Below are positions 11,366-22,519 of a stretch of DNA of 55,102 nucleotides, in pieces (position 1 is the first letter of the stretch; each line of letters starts with the position of its first letter). The translations under genes were made by a program, and so were the position numbers. The DNA lies in the NCBI RefSeq assembly GCF_000090795.2, contig NW_003546539.1:12734-67835 (forward strand), in the 5' to 3' direction. This stretch comes from Amphimedon queenslandica. Its lineage: Eukaryota; Porifera; Demospongiae; Haplosclerida; Niphatidae. The notes beneath the pieces are model-generated. The model had not been told where the DNA came from. It searched no databases and was given only the letters and a program-made list of their open reading frames with translations.

Positions 11366-11995
11366 ACCATCCCTCATCTTTAGTACCAGTGAATGTCATC
11401 AATGTCTTGAAATTATCGGCTGACAAAGGCTTATTTGGATTCTTTAGATTCCAGTTCCAGAGTATTGCTGCAGCATAACAAGGAGAAGGACTGGGCAGGC
11501 CAAGAAATGAGGACAAATCTATCCAAGGTATGGCCAGTTGCTTTGGTAACTATCACTTAAATCATCTTCCCCACCTTTCCAGATATATCCTTGAGAAATG
11601 TAAGTTATGACAACATAAGCTTTTTGCCAGTGCTGCTTGGTTGGCAGTGAGGTCTCATTGACTGTTAGGAGGGGAAGCTCCCAGACCTTTTCTCTTAAGG
11701 TGGGCATTCACTATGCAGCACTGTTGCTTGCAACTTGTGGTTAAACCTTTGATGTGGTTGGGCAACATGTTGCATGAAGTTGAGACACTCTCAACTTCAT
11801 GCAGTATGTTGCACAACCACATCAAACATACTGGCAACAAAGTTGCATTGTGGATGCCCACCTTTAGCTTGCATTCTTTAATGAGGCTGACTGGGTAAGG
11901 CATCAGCAATACACTCCTATTGCTCAAAAGGTTCTGAGAGGCGTGCTAATGGCTTAGCTACAGGAAGAAATCCATGAATCAAGTCAGAGTTTTTC
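11366..11995 (-). pseudogene. Indoleamine 2,3-dioxygenase (IDO)-like relic
   Basis: IDO opens the indole ring of tryptophan using haem. Reading minus from about 11995: HGFLPVAKPLARL, then ECIADALPSLIKECKL (two frames), then the MITE 11697-11865. Next come ELPLLTVNETSLPTKQHWQK, YVVITYISQGYIW (11700-11580), a shift near 11525, and LSSFLGLPSP..YAAAILWNWNLKNPNKPLSADNF (11518-11410), ending TKDEGWFY and TAA at about 11366. These match the order of conserved IDO blocks (AYVWG, LGLPP..YA..VL.NW, NPNKPL). The haem-ligand His region lies further C-terminal and is absent. Frameshifts, stops and an element in the exon make it non-functional. Confidence 0.72.
11697..11865. mobile_element. Hairpin MITE inserted in the IDO relic
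   Basis: An imperfect inverted repeat of about 169 bp: the ends read TAAGGTGGGCAT.. and ..ATGCCCACCTTTA, and the centre GAGACACTCTC lies at about 11785. Both strands give similar short open frames (for example 11713-11898 plus and 11655-11927 minus), which is a by-product of the symmetry. It separates two blocks of IDO coding sequence. No transposase is present. Confidence 0.85.
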
Positions 11996-12032
11996 ATGTT
12001 TTAAGTTCAGCCACACCTTCAAAGAGTGAGTT

Positions 12033-12230
12033 TGGGTCAATCTAATGAACAAATATTCCCAATGATTGATCTAATAATGATGCAAGAGGCCAGGTATGTA
12101 GTTATGTAACAAATTTCAGTTTGGTGTTTGCTATTAATAGCGAACACCAAACCGACATTTGTTACATACCTAGCCTCTTGTGTCATTATTAGACCAATCA
12201 TTGTGAATATTTTTTAATCAGATTGACCAG
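12033..12230. mobile_element. Hairpin MITE directly upstream of the NPxY receptor gene
   Basis: Two arms of about 90-95 bp are inverted copies. Left: TGGGTCAATCTAATGAACAA..GGTATGTAG..TTTGGTGTTTGC. Right: GCGAACACCAAACCG..GGTATG..TTGACCA on the complementary strand. The hinge TATTAATAG is near 12135. It ends about 32 bp before the predicted ATG at 12262, so it may form part of the promoter or 5' leader. Confidence 0.85.
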
Positions 12231-12261
12231 GATATGTTATTTTTGGGACAAGTAAAGAGAA

Positions 12262-14182
12262 ATGATTGCAAGAGTAGATATATCCCTCATGTCACTTGTA
12301 CTCTGTTTGATGATATGTCATTCTTCTTCACAAATTTCATCATGTAAGTGCCTTAGAAATCATAATCTGAGTGTGTATAACTTGTATATAGTTTATGATG
12401 TGACTAATTCTTCTCCTTTTAATGGATCAAATCTCACTACAACTGATCCTAACTGTCCTACTCTGATGAATTGCTTTGGTAATAATTCTAAACTAACTGA
12501 TGGAGACTTTGGTCCAATGGATTCAGTCATTGGTCAATTAGAAAGATTCTTTGCTTTTAATCAAAATAACAGTAGACTGACCTTCAATGTGCCCTCTGCT
12601 GTATCAACAGTAGTACTGTATTTCTTTAATTCTCCTGCTGACGGCATTGGACTGCCTCAGTTAAAGGTTATTTTGGCTGACAGTGTTTTTCCTTATTTCT
12701 TCTCTAATAATGATGAACTGACACTAACTGACTCTCAACTGAGATCTATCACATTGCTTCTTAACCAAAATTTATTAACATTTCAAATTGATTTCATATT
12801 CCCAGTCAACAGCAGAATCAATTGGTTTTTAGTCAGTGAAGTTCAGTTCTTTGCTGGTAAGATACTTAATGTGTGATTGATGTATAATTATATTTTCATT
12901 AACAGGTACTCCTGTGTCTCCTCCAATGGAAGATATTGTATTTAAGGATGGTAGTATCAGTGTAATGACATTTGGACCAGATAGCATTCAGTCTTCAATC
13001 AGTATCAACTGTACTGTACTCAATAATGGATCATTTCACTGGAACTGGCTATTCAATAATACTATACCTATAACTGATGAATTATTCATTGAAGATGCTA
13101 CCAGAACAAGTATACTGTACATTAATGGTCTTTCTTACTCTATTGAAGGAAACTACACTTGTACTGCTAATAGTACTGCTGGGAGTATGTCATCAAGGAT
13201 AATCATTGTCAGACTGGAAGGTAAGTTTAGTATAAACTTTGTAATGCTCATCTGTTTTCCTACCATGTTTGACTACACCACATGCAGACTGTACAGTTAC
13301 CATTACTACTGACATTAATATTAAATTTTTTTAGGGACTGGAATCACATCATCATTCACATATTCCTCAAAATCACTTTTGTATACATCTACTCCATTAG
13401 ATCTACATACTTCATTCACTTCACTTGGCACAAGTCACATGTTCACTTCAGTGGCTTCACCTTCTCCATTAACTTGTACATTATCTGGTTGTGAGAGGTG
13501 TGACACTACTAGCTCTAACTGCTGTCAGGTTTGTTCATCTGGCTATAGCTTCATCAGCGACAGCTGTGTTTGTGGTATGTAAGCCTATTATCAAATAATA
13601 TTACTATGATTCATATGCACTTCTATATAGGCATTCGAAGTACTGCAGGGATACCAGTTTGGAGTATAGTTATTATCTCTGTGTTTTTAGTAATAGTTAT
13701 TGTCACTGCCTTACTGTTGATTATGTGTACTTTTGCATTAGTGAAAGTGAAGCAAAAGAATACACAAAGTGATCAGCCATTTTACGATTATAGTAAAATA
13801 ATACATTAATAATATACTCAGTCCTTTTATTTATATAGTTGGTGTTCAGCAAAGAACTGGTGCTAATGTACCTGATCCTGTTACAGGACACAATTCATTT
13901 TCACTCAATCATTCAGTGGACGTGCAAACAGATCACAATCCATGCTATGCAGTAGCAATGGAAGAAACTCAACTAGTCTCCAACCCCAGTTACGCCTCAA
14001 CTACCACTCAGCAAAGAGCTGATGCTACTGTACCTGATCCTGTTGCAGGACACAATTCACTTCCACTCAATCATTCAGTGGACATGCAAACAGATCACAA
14101 TCCATGCTATGCAGTAGCAACGGAGGAAACTCAACTAGTCCCCAACCCCAGTTACGCCTCAACTGCTACCATTCAGCAATGA
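12262..14182 (+). CDS. Single-pass receptor: galactose-binding-like, Ig, EGF-like, TM, NPxY-repeat tail
   Basis: Five exons join in frame: 12262-12856, 12906-13220, 13336-13574, 13631-13792 and 13839-14182, all with GT...AG and phase 1 junctions. The product has a signal peptide (residues about 8-24). A domain with LTDGDFGP resembles the discoidin/galactose-binding fold (inference). An Ig-like domain follows (INCTV..WNWLF..GNYTCTA), then a Ser/Thr-rich stalk, a Cys-rich EGF-like knot (about 10 Cys) and one transmembrane helix (near 13660-13735). The cytoplasmic tail holds two 54-residue repeats, each with HNPCYAV and NPSYAS: four NPxY motifs, the signature bound by PTB domains and endocytic adaptors. 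No kinase domain follows; stop at 14180-14182. The open frame, splice sites and repeat conservation suggest a live gene. Ligand and partners are unknown. Confidence 0.82.
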
Positions 14183-14219
14183 CCTCAGTGGCTCCTGGTG
14201 GCTCCAGTTGGGTTAATGT

Positions 14220-15043
14220 GCCGAATATTAGTGTAAACTGATTAATCATAATTTAAAACTAGTCATTGAAGTAGAAAAATGGTGACTCGAGATAATGTCA
14301 TGCATTAATAGCACTCTTGTTTGCACCTTTTAAAGTTATCTACAGCCATTGACACAATGATAATAATCAATAAGATACTTGTTATAGAACCATTATGCCT
14401 TTTTTCATTTCATTCATTACATAAGGAAGGTCACTGGCACTATCCATGTTGGCACTGACTTCACATACGCCATGTCTCATATAGCCTTCTATACATTATC
14501 CTTTCTTTTTTAATCCCCGAATCCAAATGGTATCTGAAAACTTGGCATTTTTAGCCCAACAGCCTGTAGCTTCATGCGATTACCAGGAGCATCCTTAAAC
14601 AACATGTTCAGTGTACCAAAAAGAATTCGTCTGCATGCTGATTGTGTATAGTCCAGTCCTTTCTCTGTACTATTGATTTGCTGTCAGTGAGTGCATACTT
14701 AACAAAATCTCTATTCAATGCACTTTTGTATATTGTGAAATTTGGTAAGGGGCCAACTTTCCCTGAAGGCTTTTTGGGTTGACCTGTTTTTCATTAGCCA
14801 ATTATAAGCATATCCACTTTTAGGATCAGAAGCATTAAAACCTCCAGAGACAATATTGTTACCTTTAAGTTCGACCAACTTCTTTATAATGTCCTTATAT
14901 ATTAGTTATCAATGGTATTTCAGGTAAATATAATGTTAGTACATGCTTCCATGGTGTAGTTACTGTCAGTAGTTTACTGAGACAACTCAAATGTGCATCC
15001 AGAATACTAACACTTCCATAGTATATCAGACTATCATCATCAT
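14220..15043 (-). pseudogene. Relic resembling a GT14 (core-2 beta-1,6-GlcNAc transferase) gene
   Basis: There is no open gene on either strand. Minus-strand pieces between about 14930 and 14500 read, in shifting frames, LPEIPLITN, KKLVELKGNN, FTIYKSALNRDFVKYALTDS, DWTIHNQHADEFF and LNMLFKDAPGN. The order resembles the FPLKTN, L..L.G.N, .YKGSAY..LSRDFVEYVLTD and DE.FW.TL..PG blocks of GT14 transferases, which add branching GlcNAc to O-glycans in the Golgi. The resemblance is from memory of the family and is tentative. At least three frame changes are needed, so it would be non-functional. 14220-14480 shows nothing recognisable. Confidence 0.4.
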
Positions 15044-15079
15044 TGGTGATGATGACAATGACAGTGATTTTGATCAGTA
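15044..15079 (+). pseudogene. Last codons of topoisomerase II, second copy
   Basis: GATGATGACAATGACAGTGA followed by TTTTGATCAGTAG matches the end of the topoisomerase II relic at 10786-10821, and the downstream 100 bases also match. Everything upstream of about 15044 is unrelated, so only the tail of the gene was carried with the ERp44 copy. Confidence 0.85.
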
Positions 15080-15197
15080 GACTCCAATAATATCACATTA
15101 TGTGTGGGCACATTATAGAGATACGTGATACTTAAGTTACAGTTTATTTAATAATAAAACTCCTTATTTTAGAATAATAATAAAAATAATAATGATC

Positions 15198-18100
15198 CTA
15201 CAACTCATCATGATCAACAAAAGAGTATCGTGAATTTGCAGGTTTAAGTTTTTTAAATGTGCTTTCAGGTGGCTGCTGGGTATCTCCACTGTCTCTCTTC
15301 TGTTCCTCTTTTGGAGGTTGACGAGGCTGATATTGAAAAGTGGAATTTTGATGTAAAACGCGAAGTATTGAGTCAAAACTTACATCTGGTCCGTGGTGAA
15401 ATTCCCGATGAAGTTTCCCACTGTGTAAGTCCTCAACAAACTGATTTAATGCTCCAGGTACACTGAGAGGGGGACGGGAATAAAAGCATACTTGAAATAT
15501 TATGCATACTGAATATCATTAAAGTTTGGAAATATATACATGTGACGAAAACTATCAATGGCCAGTACAGGAAGATCCTAAATAAAAATGATAATTATAT
15601 AAAGCCATGTTGTGCACAGTAACTTTTTTAGATTTCCCAAGATGACTCAATGGATGTGCAAACTTAATACCATCAGCAGTAACAAAATTAACAGATCCTA
15701 AAATATCCAACAGTAATATAGATACTAGTTACTACTTATGTACCTTTGTGTCTCAGTAATTCTTCCTCTACTCTCCTTTTAAACACAGCTTTAATGTCAG
15801 GGTTATCAGGATGATAGAACAAAATGAAAAAAGGAAGTCCTTCTTCAGTTAGTTCCTAGTGAGGGTGGCACCTAATATATCAGCCAGTGCAACAAAATAA
15901 CAATTACTTCTCCATTTTGGAATGTGATTTCCCTAACAAGTGGAATACAGTGTTCAGATAACCAACTCTGAACAGCCTGATGGGACGTCATATCGCCATT
16001 AAATTGCTGGTCAGTTGACTAATAAATGCAACATAAAACAACAAAAAATAAATAATCAAAAACCTACCCCAGACTGCTCTCGAAATGTAAGTTGAGGAGC
16101 ACTTGTGTCACTATAAATTAGAAACAAATTGAACATAACAGTTTAGTGAATGAGACTTTACCTGCTAATAATAGCAAAGAACCTGCATTCATCTTTCAAA
16201 CTAAATGCTATCTGTTCAAAAAAATAATTGCAATGTATCTCTTAAAACTACAAACCTTATTAAAATTTTGATACTCAATTGATTCATTTGTGGCAAAGAA
16301 ACCAATAGCAGCCTTTGTATTTCCTTCTACCTATATGCATGCATTAGTTTTGATTAGAAAGGCTAGTAGTTAGCATACAATCATTAGATCACCTTTTCCA
16401 AAGCTGCTGCATAATTAGAAACGAAATGGACAGGACTTTCAATCTGTTTCTTGACAAATGAAACTAATGCTTCAACAGTTCTCTATTCACGAAATAAATG
16501 CATCAAACTAATGTCCTTCATTGACCTACCTGGCCCCTATATTCTTTCCTGATCAACTACGACAGATTCGTTCATAATGAAGATATAAGTTACACGTTAT
16601 AATTAACTCACTTCACCATTTCGTATGATCTTAATAGTTGGGTATTTGGTAATACGAAAGTCTTGCATACAAAATATTCCTAAATCAATTCTATCAACAC
16701 ACGAGTATTCACTTAAACTAAACTCACTGTCTCTCTCGCAATCAACTTTGACCAGCACAGCTTCATTCTAGAAAAGATCACATTGGAGTTTTAATTTTAT
16801 GAAATAGAGTAAAGGCACTAGTTACATGCATGCACATGTACATGAGGCACATAACTACCGTATAGCAGGAAATTTTGGAGGGAATTAAATTTGATAAATT
16901 TGGCGTTTTGATAGCCATTTGCCAAAATAAAATCCGCAATTTTGAGCCTTTATACGCATGCTCAATAGCATGTGGCCACTAATTCGCCAAATTAAAATCC
17001 GCCAATAACTAAAATTTAGCAATTCGCCAAATTTTACTCCATCCAAAATTTCCCGCTATATGGTATTAAAAATTTAAATATAACTACAAGAATGTAAAGG
17101 GCTCTGCCTCCTAGTCACACTCAGACATACATGTGTACGTACATGTACATGCACATACAGAAATATACATGTACGACCCTCTCATAAAACCAGAATCAAC
17201 TCTATTATTCTACATGTATGTACATGTACATGTCAGACCTGGAGTCAATTACAAATCTAATTCTAATTAGAGGTTCAATTACAATTACAATTACATAATT
17301 TGTAATAGTAATTAAGACTAAAGCCTGAACAAAATTTTCATCAAAATTGTGTTGTCATTATGTCATACATGTAAGCCCCGTTTACACTATGCCCTGAAAG
17401 AAGTTTAAAACTGCATGGTTATAAATAAACCAGTTTATGTGTGGATAATTTCAATGCAGTTTCAAACCTGCTTATCTAATTGGTTTCAAACCACTGAGGT
17501 AGGTGGTTTGAGATAATCAAACTGGTTTAAGTACCGAAAGTAGATGTATATGTACATGCATCACTGAATTAACCAGTTACATTTGGACACAAATATTCTG
17601 GCTTCTGAACCACTTAAGTAAAAAGTGGCTTGTGGTATAACAGGGCTACAGTGTACTGACTACCAATCAATACAGATGCAGGGAAAATGCTCTCAATCTA
17701 CCTCAGTAACATTACATGATCATACACTGTATATGTACATGTAACATATATGGAAGTGTGACAATCAGGGTCCCCAGTAGAGTGCTCAGCACTGGCTAGC
17801 TCATGAAGTGTGCTGCTTAGCTTGCTCAGTAGAGCTTTGTAGAAAACCCTCATCCATGGTAATTCATCAAAAATGGCTATAAAGGAGAAAATTCTCCATT
17901 TTGTCAAAAATCGCTAGGAGAGATTCTCCATTTGTTACATTTTCTGATGCACATACATGTACTTATAGTGTGTAGCGGATTCCAATCAAAATTGGATTGT
18001 CAAATACCATTACAGAGTCATTGACCAAATTTCGCCAAAAAATGACGAGGAGAGAATTTACAATTTTTATAATTTTTAAAATACACATACATGTACATGT

Positions 18101-20011
18101 GCTTAATGATTCCAATCGAGATTAATTTTTTTGGAATATTTTAAAGTTGCTCCAGAATCAGGCCAAAGCTAGAGTCTAAATTGAATTTTTTATAAACTTT
18201 AAAGCTAGTAAGCTACTCCAAAAGGCATGCACTATTGCTTGTAACCTCATGAATTGTGCTGTTTAGTTCACTCATGCAGACACAGGAAGCCCCAATGACA
18301 ATAATTATATTATTACTTCTATGACACAACTAGTACTTCCACAGTTCAACAGCAGTCACCACTCCTAAACCAGCACTTTTCTGTTTAAAAACAATCCATG
18401 TTTCTGTTTCATGCAAAAACATCATTTTACTTAACATGGCATAATTATAATAGAGTCTATTTCTACAAAAGGAGTGTAATTAATGATTGAGGTTTTTCCA
18501 GGTCTGGTACAGTCAAGTGTGTTGCAATAATGATCTGATAATACACAGTATATATGTACATGTACATTCAAATGAACATTCAGCAATTAAAAGAAAAATA
18601 GTTTTAACCAGGTGCCTTCTGTAAAGTACTAACAATTTTCAGGCCATTATAACTACCAAAAAATCACTTCTACACTGCCATACTATAGCCATCACATTTC
18701 ATTTACTAAAAGTACTAGCTGTTATTTGAACCAGCAGTGCAGGGTATTTTTGTGAATGGGGATACATAGAAGAAAGCTTAATTGTTTGCACAAAAGAAAT
18801 TTGACACTACTAAGAGAAAGGTGTAGGAAGATTAATAATGATTAAGTGATAAGTAATAGGTAAACTCAATACAAGAACAATATAATATATACAAATGAAT
18901 GTTATAGCAATAAGGAGGAGACTAAGGCTGAGTCCTATTATCCCATATTGGAGGGGGCCCCGGCCCAGTTCATACTTCCTATGAGCATAATCTCGTCAAA
19001 AAAATAATAAAATTTTTGTCCATAAATAAGAATGTAAGTTATGGTATTACTCTAATTAATGTTTGAACACAGAGGATATTCAGCCAATCGCATAATAATT
19101 AAAATGCAGCCACATAAAAAACTACTGATACAAACAAGTGATACATGAATAATTATTAAATCTACACATACAATAAGAAAATAAATATACAATAGCCTAT
19201 TTATGATATACACATGCATTACACTGTAACTGGGATACATGTATCTTTCAGTTATTATTGCTGACACATGTAATGTTGCTATACTATTCATGTTTCCATT
19301 GTTTACAACAAAAAGCCACTGCGATAACTCAAAAAATAATTGTTATAGTGGCATGAGATAATGATAGTAAAACAAATAGTGAAAGCACTCTTGATTTGCA
19401 TTTGTGGGTTATTTATTAATGCTTTCTCGTGTTTAGTACAATACCAATGCTCTAATTGATTACATGTACCTTTTATAAACAAAGATAACACCAAAGGCAC
19501 CACTAATGTACATGTACATGTATTAACGTTAACTGGCAAAGGAAGAATAATAAACAAGGAAGAACAATAAACAAGGTATGTCCATTATCACAAATAGCTA
19601 CACAAGTGATGTAATTGTATAAATTGATGCCTTAATTTTTTAGTAATTTTCACAAAGCTTAGGGCCGAGCTTAAGGCTAAGGCATCAAAAGTTATACTTA
19701 CAGTTTCTGCTGCCACTTGATCAGCTGCCTTATCATACACAGGCTTGAGAGCAGCACTATATCGACACCAATCAGCATAAAAATTTATCAACATTAACTT
19801 CTTGCCAGCTTCAGAGAATAGATAGGGGATGTCAGTTTACAACCAATAGACACGTTACCTTTAAATTGCTCCATATTACTCCTACTAAGAAACTCGGCAT
19901 CACCATTACAAGCAAGGAATTCTAAAAAAAGTATCTACAGACAAAATTTGTACATCATGTATATAAGAAACATACAAAGATCAAACCCAGAGAGTGGGAA
20001 ACGACAGCCAT
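15198..20011 (-). CDS. ERP44: Endoplasmic reticulum resident protein 44 (thioredoxin-family chaperone)
   Basis: ERp44 cycles between ER and Golgi, holds client cysteines by mixed disulfides and retrieves them through a KDEL-receptor signal. Sixteen exons translate without error (plus coordinates): 19976-20011, 19859-19934, 19702-19808, 16728-16767, 16612-16679, 16530-16556, 16393-16482, 16256-16330, 16162-16211, 16068-16110, 15908-16018, 15744-15855, 15624-15697, 15510-15577, 15384-15462 and 15198-15326. Together they give 394 residues, close to the usual ~400. Visible features are a signal peptide, INFYADWCRYS (a CRxS active site as in ERp44, where CRFS replaces CxxC), the cis-proline stretch ITKYPT, KEYRGQ, CIPLVREITF, LAIDSFRHMY, LHSGKLHREFHHGPD and a C-terminal HDEL. 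Intron 3 is about 2.9 kb and full of repeats. The gene is divergent to the Rictor relic. Confidence 0.95.
16857..17064. mobile_element. MITE, ACCGTATAGC family, copy 1 (ERp44 intron)
   Basis: The termini read ACCGTATAGCAGGAAATTTT and, inverted, CAAAATTTCCCGCTATATGGT. The interior holds inverted GGCGTTTTG/ CGCCAAATT stretches. Related termini recur at 20878-21082 and 50775-50963. It has no coding capacity. Confidence 0.85.
17374..17645. mobile_element. MITE-like element with CCCTGTTA/CCCCGTTTA termini
   Basis: The left end TAAGCCCCGTTTACACTATG and the right end GTGGTATAACAGGGCTA are imperfect inverted repeats. The interior repeats AAACTGGTTT / AAACCAGTTT-like motifs in both orientations. It lies in ERp44 intron 3. 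Confidence 0.6.
17700..19700. other. Repeat-rich interior of ERp44 intron 3
   Basis: About 17865-18215 is the inverted-orientation copy of the dimeric repeat of 5760-6290. The rest is AT-rich with many CATGTACATG-type short palindromes. Open frames on the minus strand (17698-17907, 19052-19291, 19303-19557) show no domain and lie inside the intron. I see no separate gene. Confidence 0.6.
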
Positions 20012-20250
20012 TATGAAAATGGGTTGAACAAAAATCAAATTTAATTTTAACCCCTCATCAATCAATCGTGGGTGTAGGCATAGATATTACAATTACACCC
20101 AATATCGTGGGTGTAATATCTATGGTGTAGGCTTAGACTATAGTTCCATGAATTATAATGACCATTAATGATGGTTAAGTAGGGTATAATTTAATTTAAG
20201 TTATGTTAGGCTAATTCTATTCTTCCTCCGGAATATTTCGGTTTTTCCTT
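20012..20250. promoter_or_regulatory. Upstream region of ERp44 (between ERp44 and the Rictor relic)
   Basis: Sequence between the ERp44 ATG (20011, minus) and the first recognisable Rictor-like coding sequence. It contains an imperfect inverted repeat around 20085-20125 (ATATTACAATTACACCC and GGGTGTAATAT). ERp44 must be transcribed from here, but no TATA or other core element can be assigned with confidence. Confidence 0.4.
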
Positions 20251-20877
20251 GAAATGGCCTGTCCTCATAGCAGCTGCAATGTCACCTGATGAACACTTTT
20301 GAACAGGGAGAGAGAAAGTAAACAAATATAATAATAATTATTATTATTACAATTATTATTATTATTACTGTTGTTGTTGTTATTGTTGTTGTTTTTACTC
20401 CAGTTGTGCTTCAGGGGTTATCAATTGTTTGGATTGTATTCATCAAATGAAGAAACAACTGGTCAAACCATCTGGCCTCTATCTTAAATAACACTAGAAC
20501 AAGTAAAATAAATAAATAAACAAATAAATAAATAATAATAATATTCTTTCTCTACCCTAGGCTGGTTATTTTTTAGGTAACTGTAAAGGTAGAAGTCACA
20601 ATAACCTCATGCACAATGTACACATATCCAATGTAAGTGTATATGTACATGTACATTGTATGTGTATTATGAATGTATGGCTCATATTCCTTCATTCATT
20701 CATTTATTATTTTATTTATTTGTTCATAGGAGATGGATGATCTCACTCTACAGTCCCATATTCGTGATACCCTGGTACTGACTAACCCGAGGGAGTATCC
20801 CTCAAGGCACTGGAACCTCATACTATCACTATTGCATGTGAGTGGACACTATAATAATGAAGCTCCTCTATAGTATT

Positions 20878-21082
20878 ACCTTATAGCGAGAAATTTTTGT
20901 GGCCCAAATTTTTCACAGATCCATCTAAAAATCAATTTTGTGGCTTTAATTTTCATCGTTTTCTACTTTTTGGTCATCTTGAACCATATAAAATTGATTT
21001 CCACAGATTTTATTTTTGTGAATTTTGAAAAATCGTGAAATTCACGAGAATTTTAGGCCATAAAAATTTCCTGCTATACGGT
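20878..21082. mobile_element. MITE, ACCGTATAGC family, copy 2 (Rictor intron)
   Basis: The left end ACCTTATAGCGAGAAATTTT and the right end AAAATTTCCTGCTATACGGT are inverted repeats matching copies at 16857 and 50775. The interior differs from copy 1 but keeps inverted TTTTGTGG / AAAATTTCC stretches. Confidence 0.8.
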
Positions 21083-21504
21083 AATACTATTTATTAATTT
21101 ATTAATTTATAATTCTATAGCATCCTTATTTATACACTGTGTCCCTCACTGAAGAGAGTAACTGCACCAAGTGAGAGAGAGAGGGAGGAGAAGAATATTT
21201 TATATTCTCCTAATTTTTATCTTCATTGTATGTTTTTACGTACATGTAGTTTAACTAATTTCTTCAAACCTAGTTCAAGACAGTATTCATCTATTGTCTA
21301 TTCATTGTTTAACAGTAAGAAATACTCATCTGTTGGACTCCAGCTTATCAAATACCTGAGCAAAATGGAAGGAGTAAATGTTTATTAATAATTATAATAG
21401 ATTGGGTGGGGTTTATTGCAGATTCTTATTAAAGACATCGTTGATCCACTAGGACAAGTAAATGAAATGAATTAATATTTAAACACCTACACAGTACATG
21501 TACA

Positions 21505-21685
21505 GTATAGTCTCTCTTAATGGACACTCTCTATAGCGTACACCTCCATTTAACGGACAGCACCTAGTGTGCCAATTACATTCCTTACTGTATAAAATAA
21601 TCTCCACATAAAGAACACCTCTGTATAACAGAGACACTTTTTTGACCCAATATGTCCATTATATAGAGGCTACACTATTATTATG
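21505..21685. mobile_element. Short dispersed element, plus orientation
   Basis: AGTCTCTCTTAATGGACACT to about GGCTACACTATT. The same sequence occurs reverse-complemented at 31000-31172. Both copies lie in introns of the Rictor relic. The element is itself partly symmetric (CTCTTAATGGACA and TGTCCATTATATAGAGG). Confidence 0.8.
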
Positions 21686-21857
21686 ATGGCTCCTCTTTAT
21701 TATTTAATTGTGTAGTTAACTGCTTCTAAAGTGACAACTGATATTTTCTCCCCCAGTAGTACCTCTCATAGAATGTCTCGTGATTATTTCCTATTAATTG
21801 GTGCAGTCTCATTCCACAACAGCTCATTATTGCTCAGCCTTGGGGCATATGGACCGT

Positions 21858-21864
<7 letters not shown>

Positions 21865-21892
<28 letters not shown>
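21865..21892. repeat. (GA)n microsatellite
   Basis: An uninterrupted AG run next to the exon donor at 21856. Other simple repeats in the window are (GTA)n at 22346-22370, (TAA/AAT)n at 27295-27345, 28730-28790, 30528-30562 and 37746-37782, and mixed AAT/TTG runs at 20325-20395. Confidence 0.9.
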
Positions 21893-21894
<2 letters not shown>

Positions 21895-22519
21895 GATTAT
21901 AAATTTTTAATTGTTACATGTACATGTATGTATACATATGCATGATGTACATAGATGTATGTACACGTACATGCATATAATTCATTTTTCATTGCGTGTG
22001 TGTACTGGTTTTAGTGTTTTGGCTGTATTCTAGGTTTAATCTAGTAATTTTAACTTTTTGTTTTGTTTTAGCTTATACAGACATCTATGCATGTATGTTA
22101 TATGCATATCACTTTAAATGATCCAATCATTAAAGTCACTACAATCACTACACGCACACTAAAAGTGGATAGACTGATACACATTGTACCTTTCCTCCCA
22201 CAGTATTCTTGATATTTGCAGTATTACCTATAGACATGATCTTCACAAGTTGATAATATCATCACTTGATTTCTCTCACGATAACTATTCTAAGCCAATC
22301 CTACAGAAACTGCTTAATGGATCTGATGGAGTAAGTCCATACTTAGTAGTAGTAGTAGTAGTAGTAGTAGTGCATGCATTATTATTGTTGTTACTATTAT
22401 GTGTACTAGTACGTGCTAAGAAATTGTAATACTAAGAAACCATTTACATGTATATGACAACCTATAGCCATTAAGTTCAATTTGAAACTATCATGTTTTC
22501 TACTGATTGCTATGGAGAA

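Noticed and set aside
11655-11927. Open frames on both strands around 11655-11927
   Set aside because: They arise from the symmetry of the MITE and from remains of the IDO relic. They are not separate genes.
15257-15466. 69-residue plus-strand open frame
   Set aside because: Antisense shadow of ERp44 exons 15 and 16. Its similarity to 11035-11185 reflects the duplicated locus.
22184-22429. 81-residue frame ending in a Val/Leu-rich tail
   Set aside because: The first half is a Rictor-like exon (22204-22330). The hydrophobic tail is just the translated (GTA)n microsatellite in the intron, not a membrane segment.
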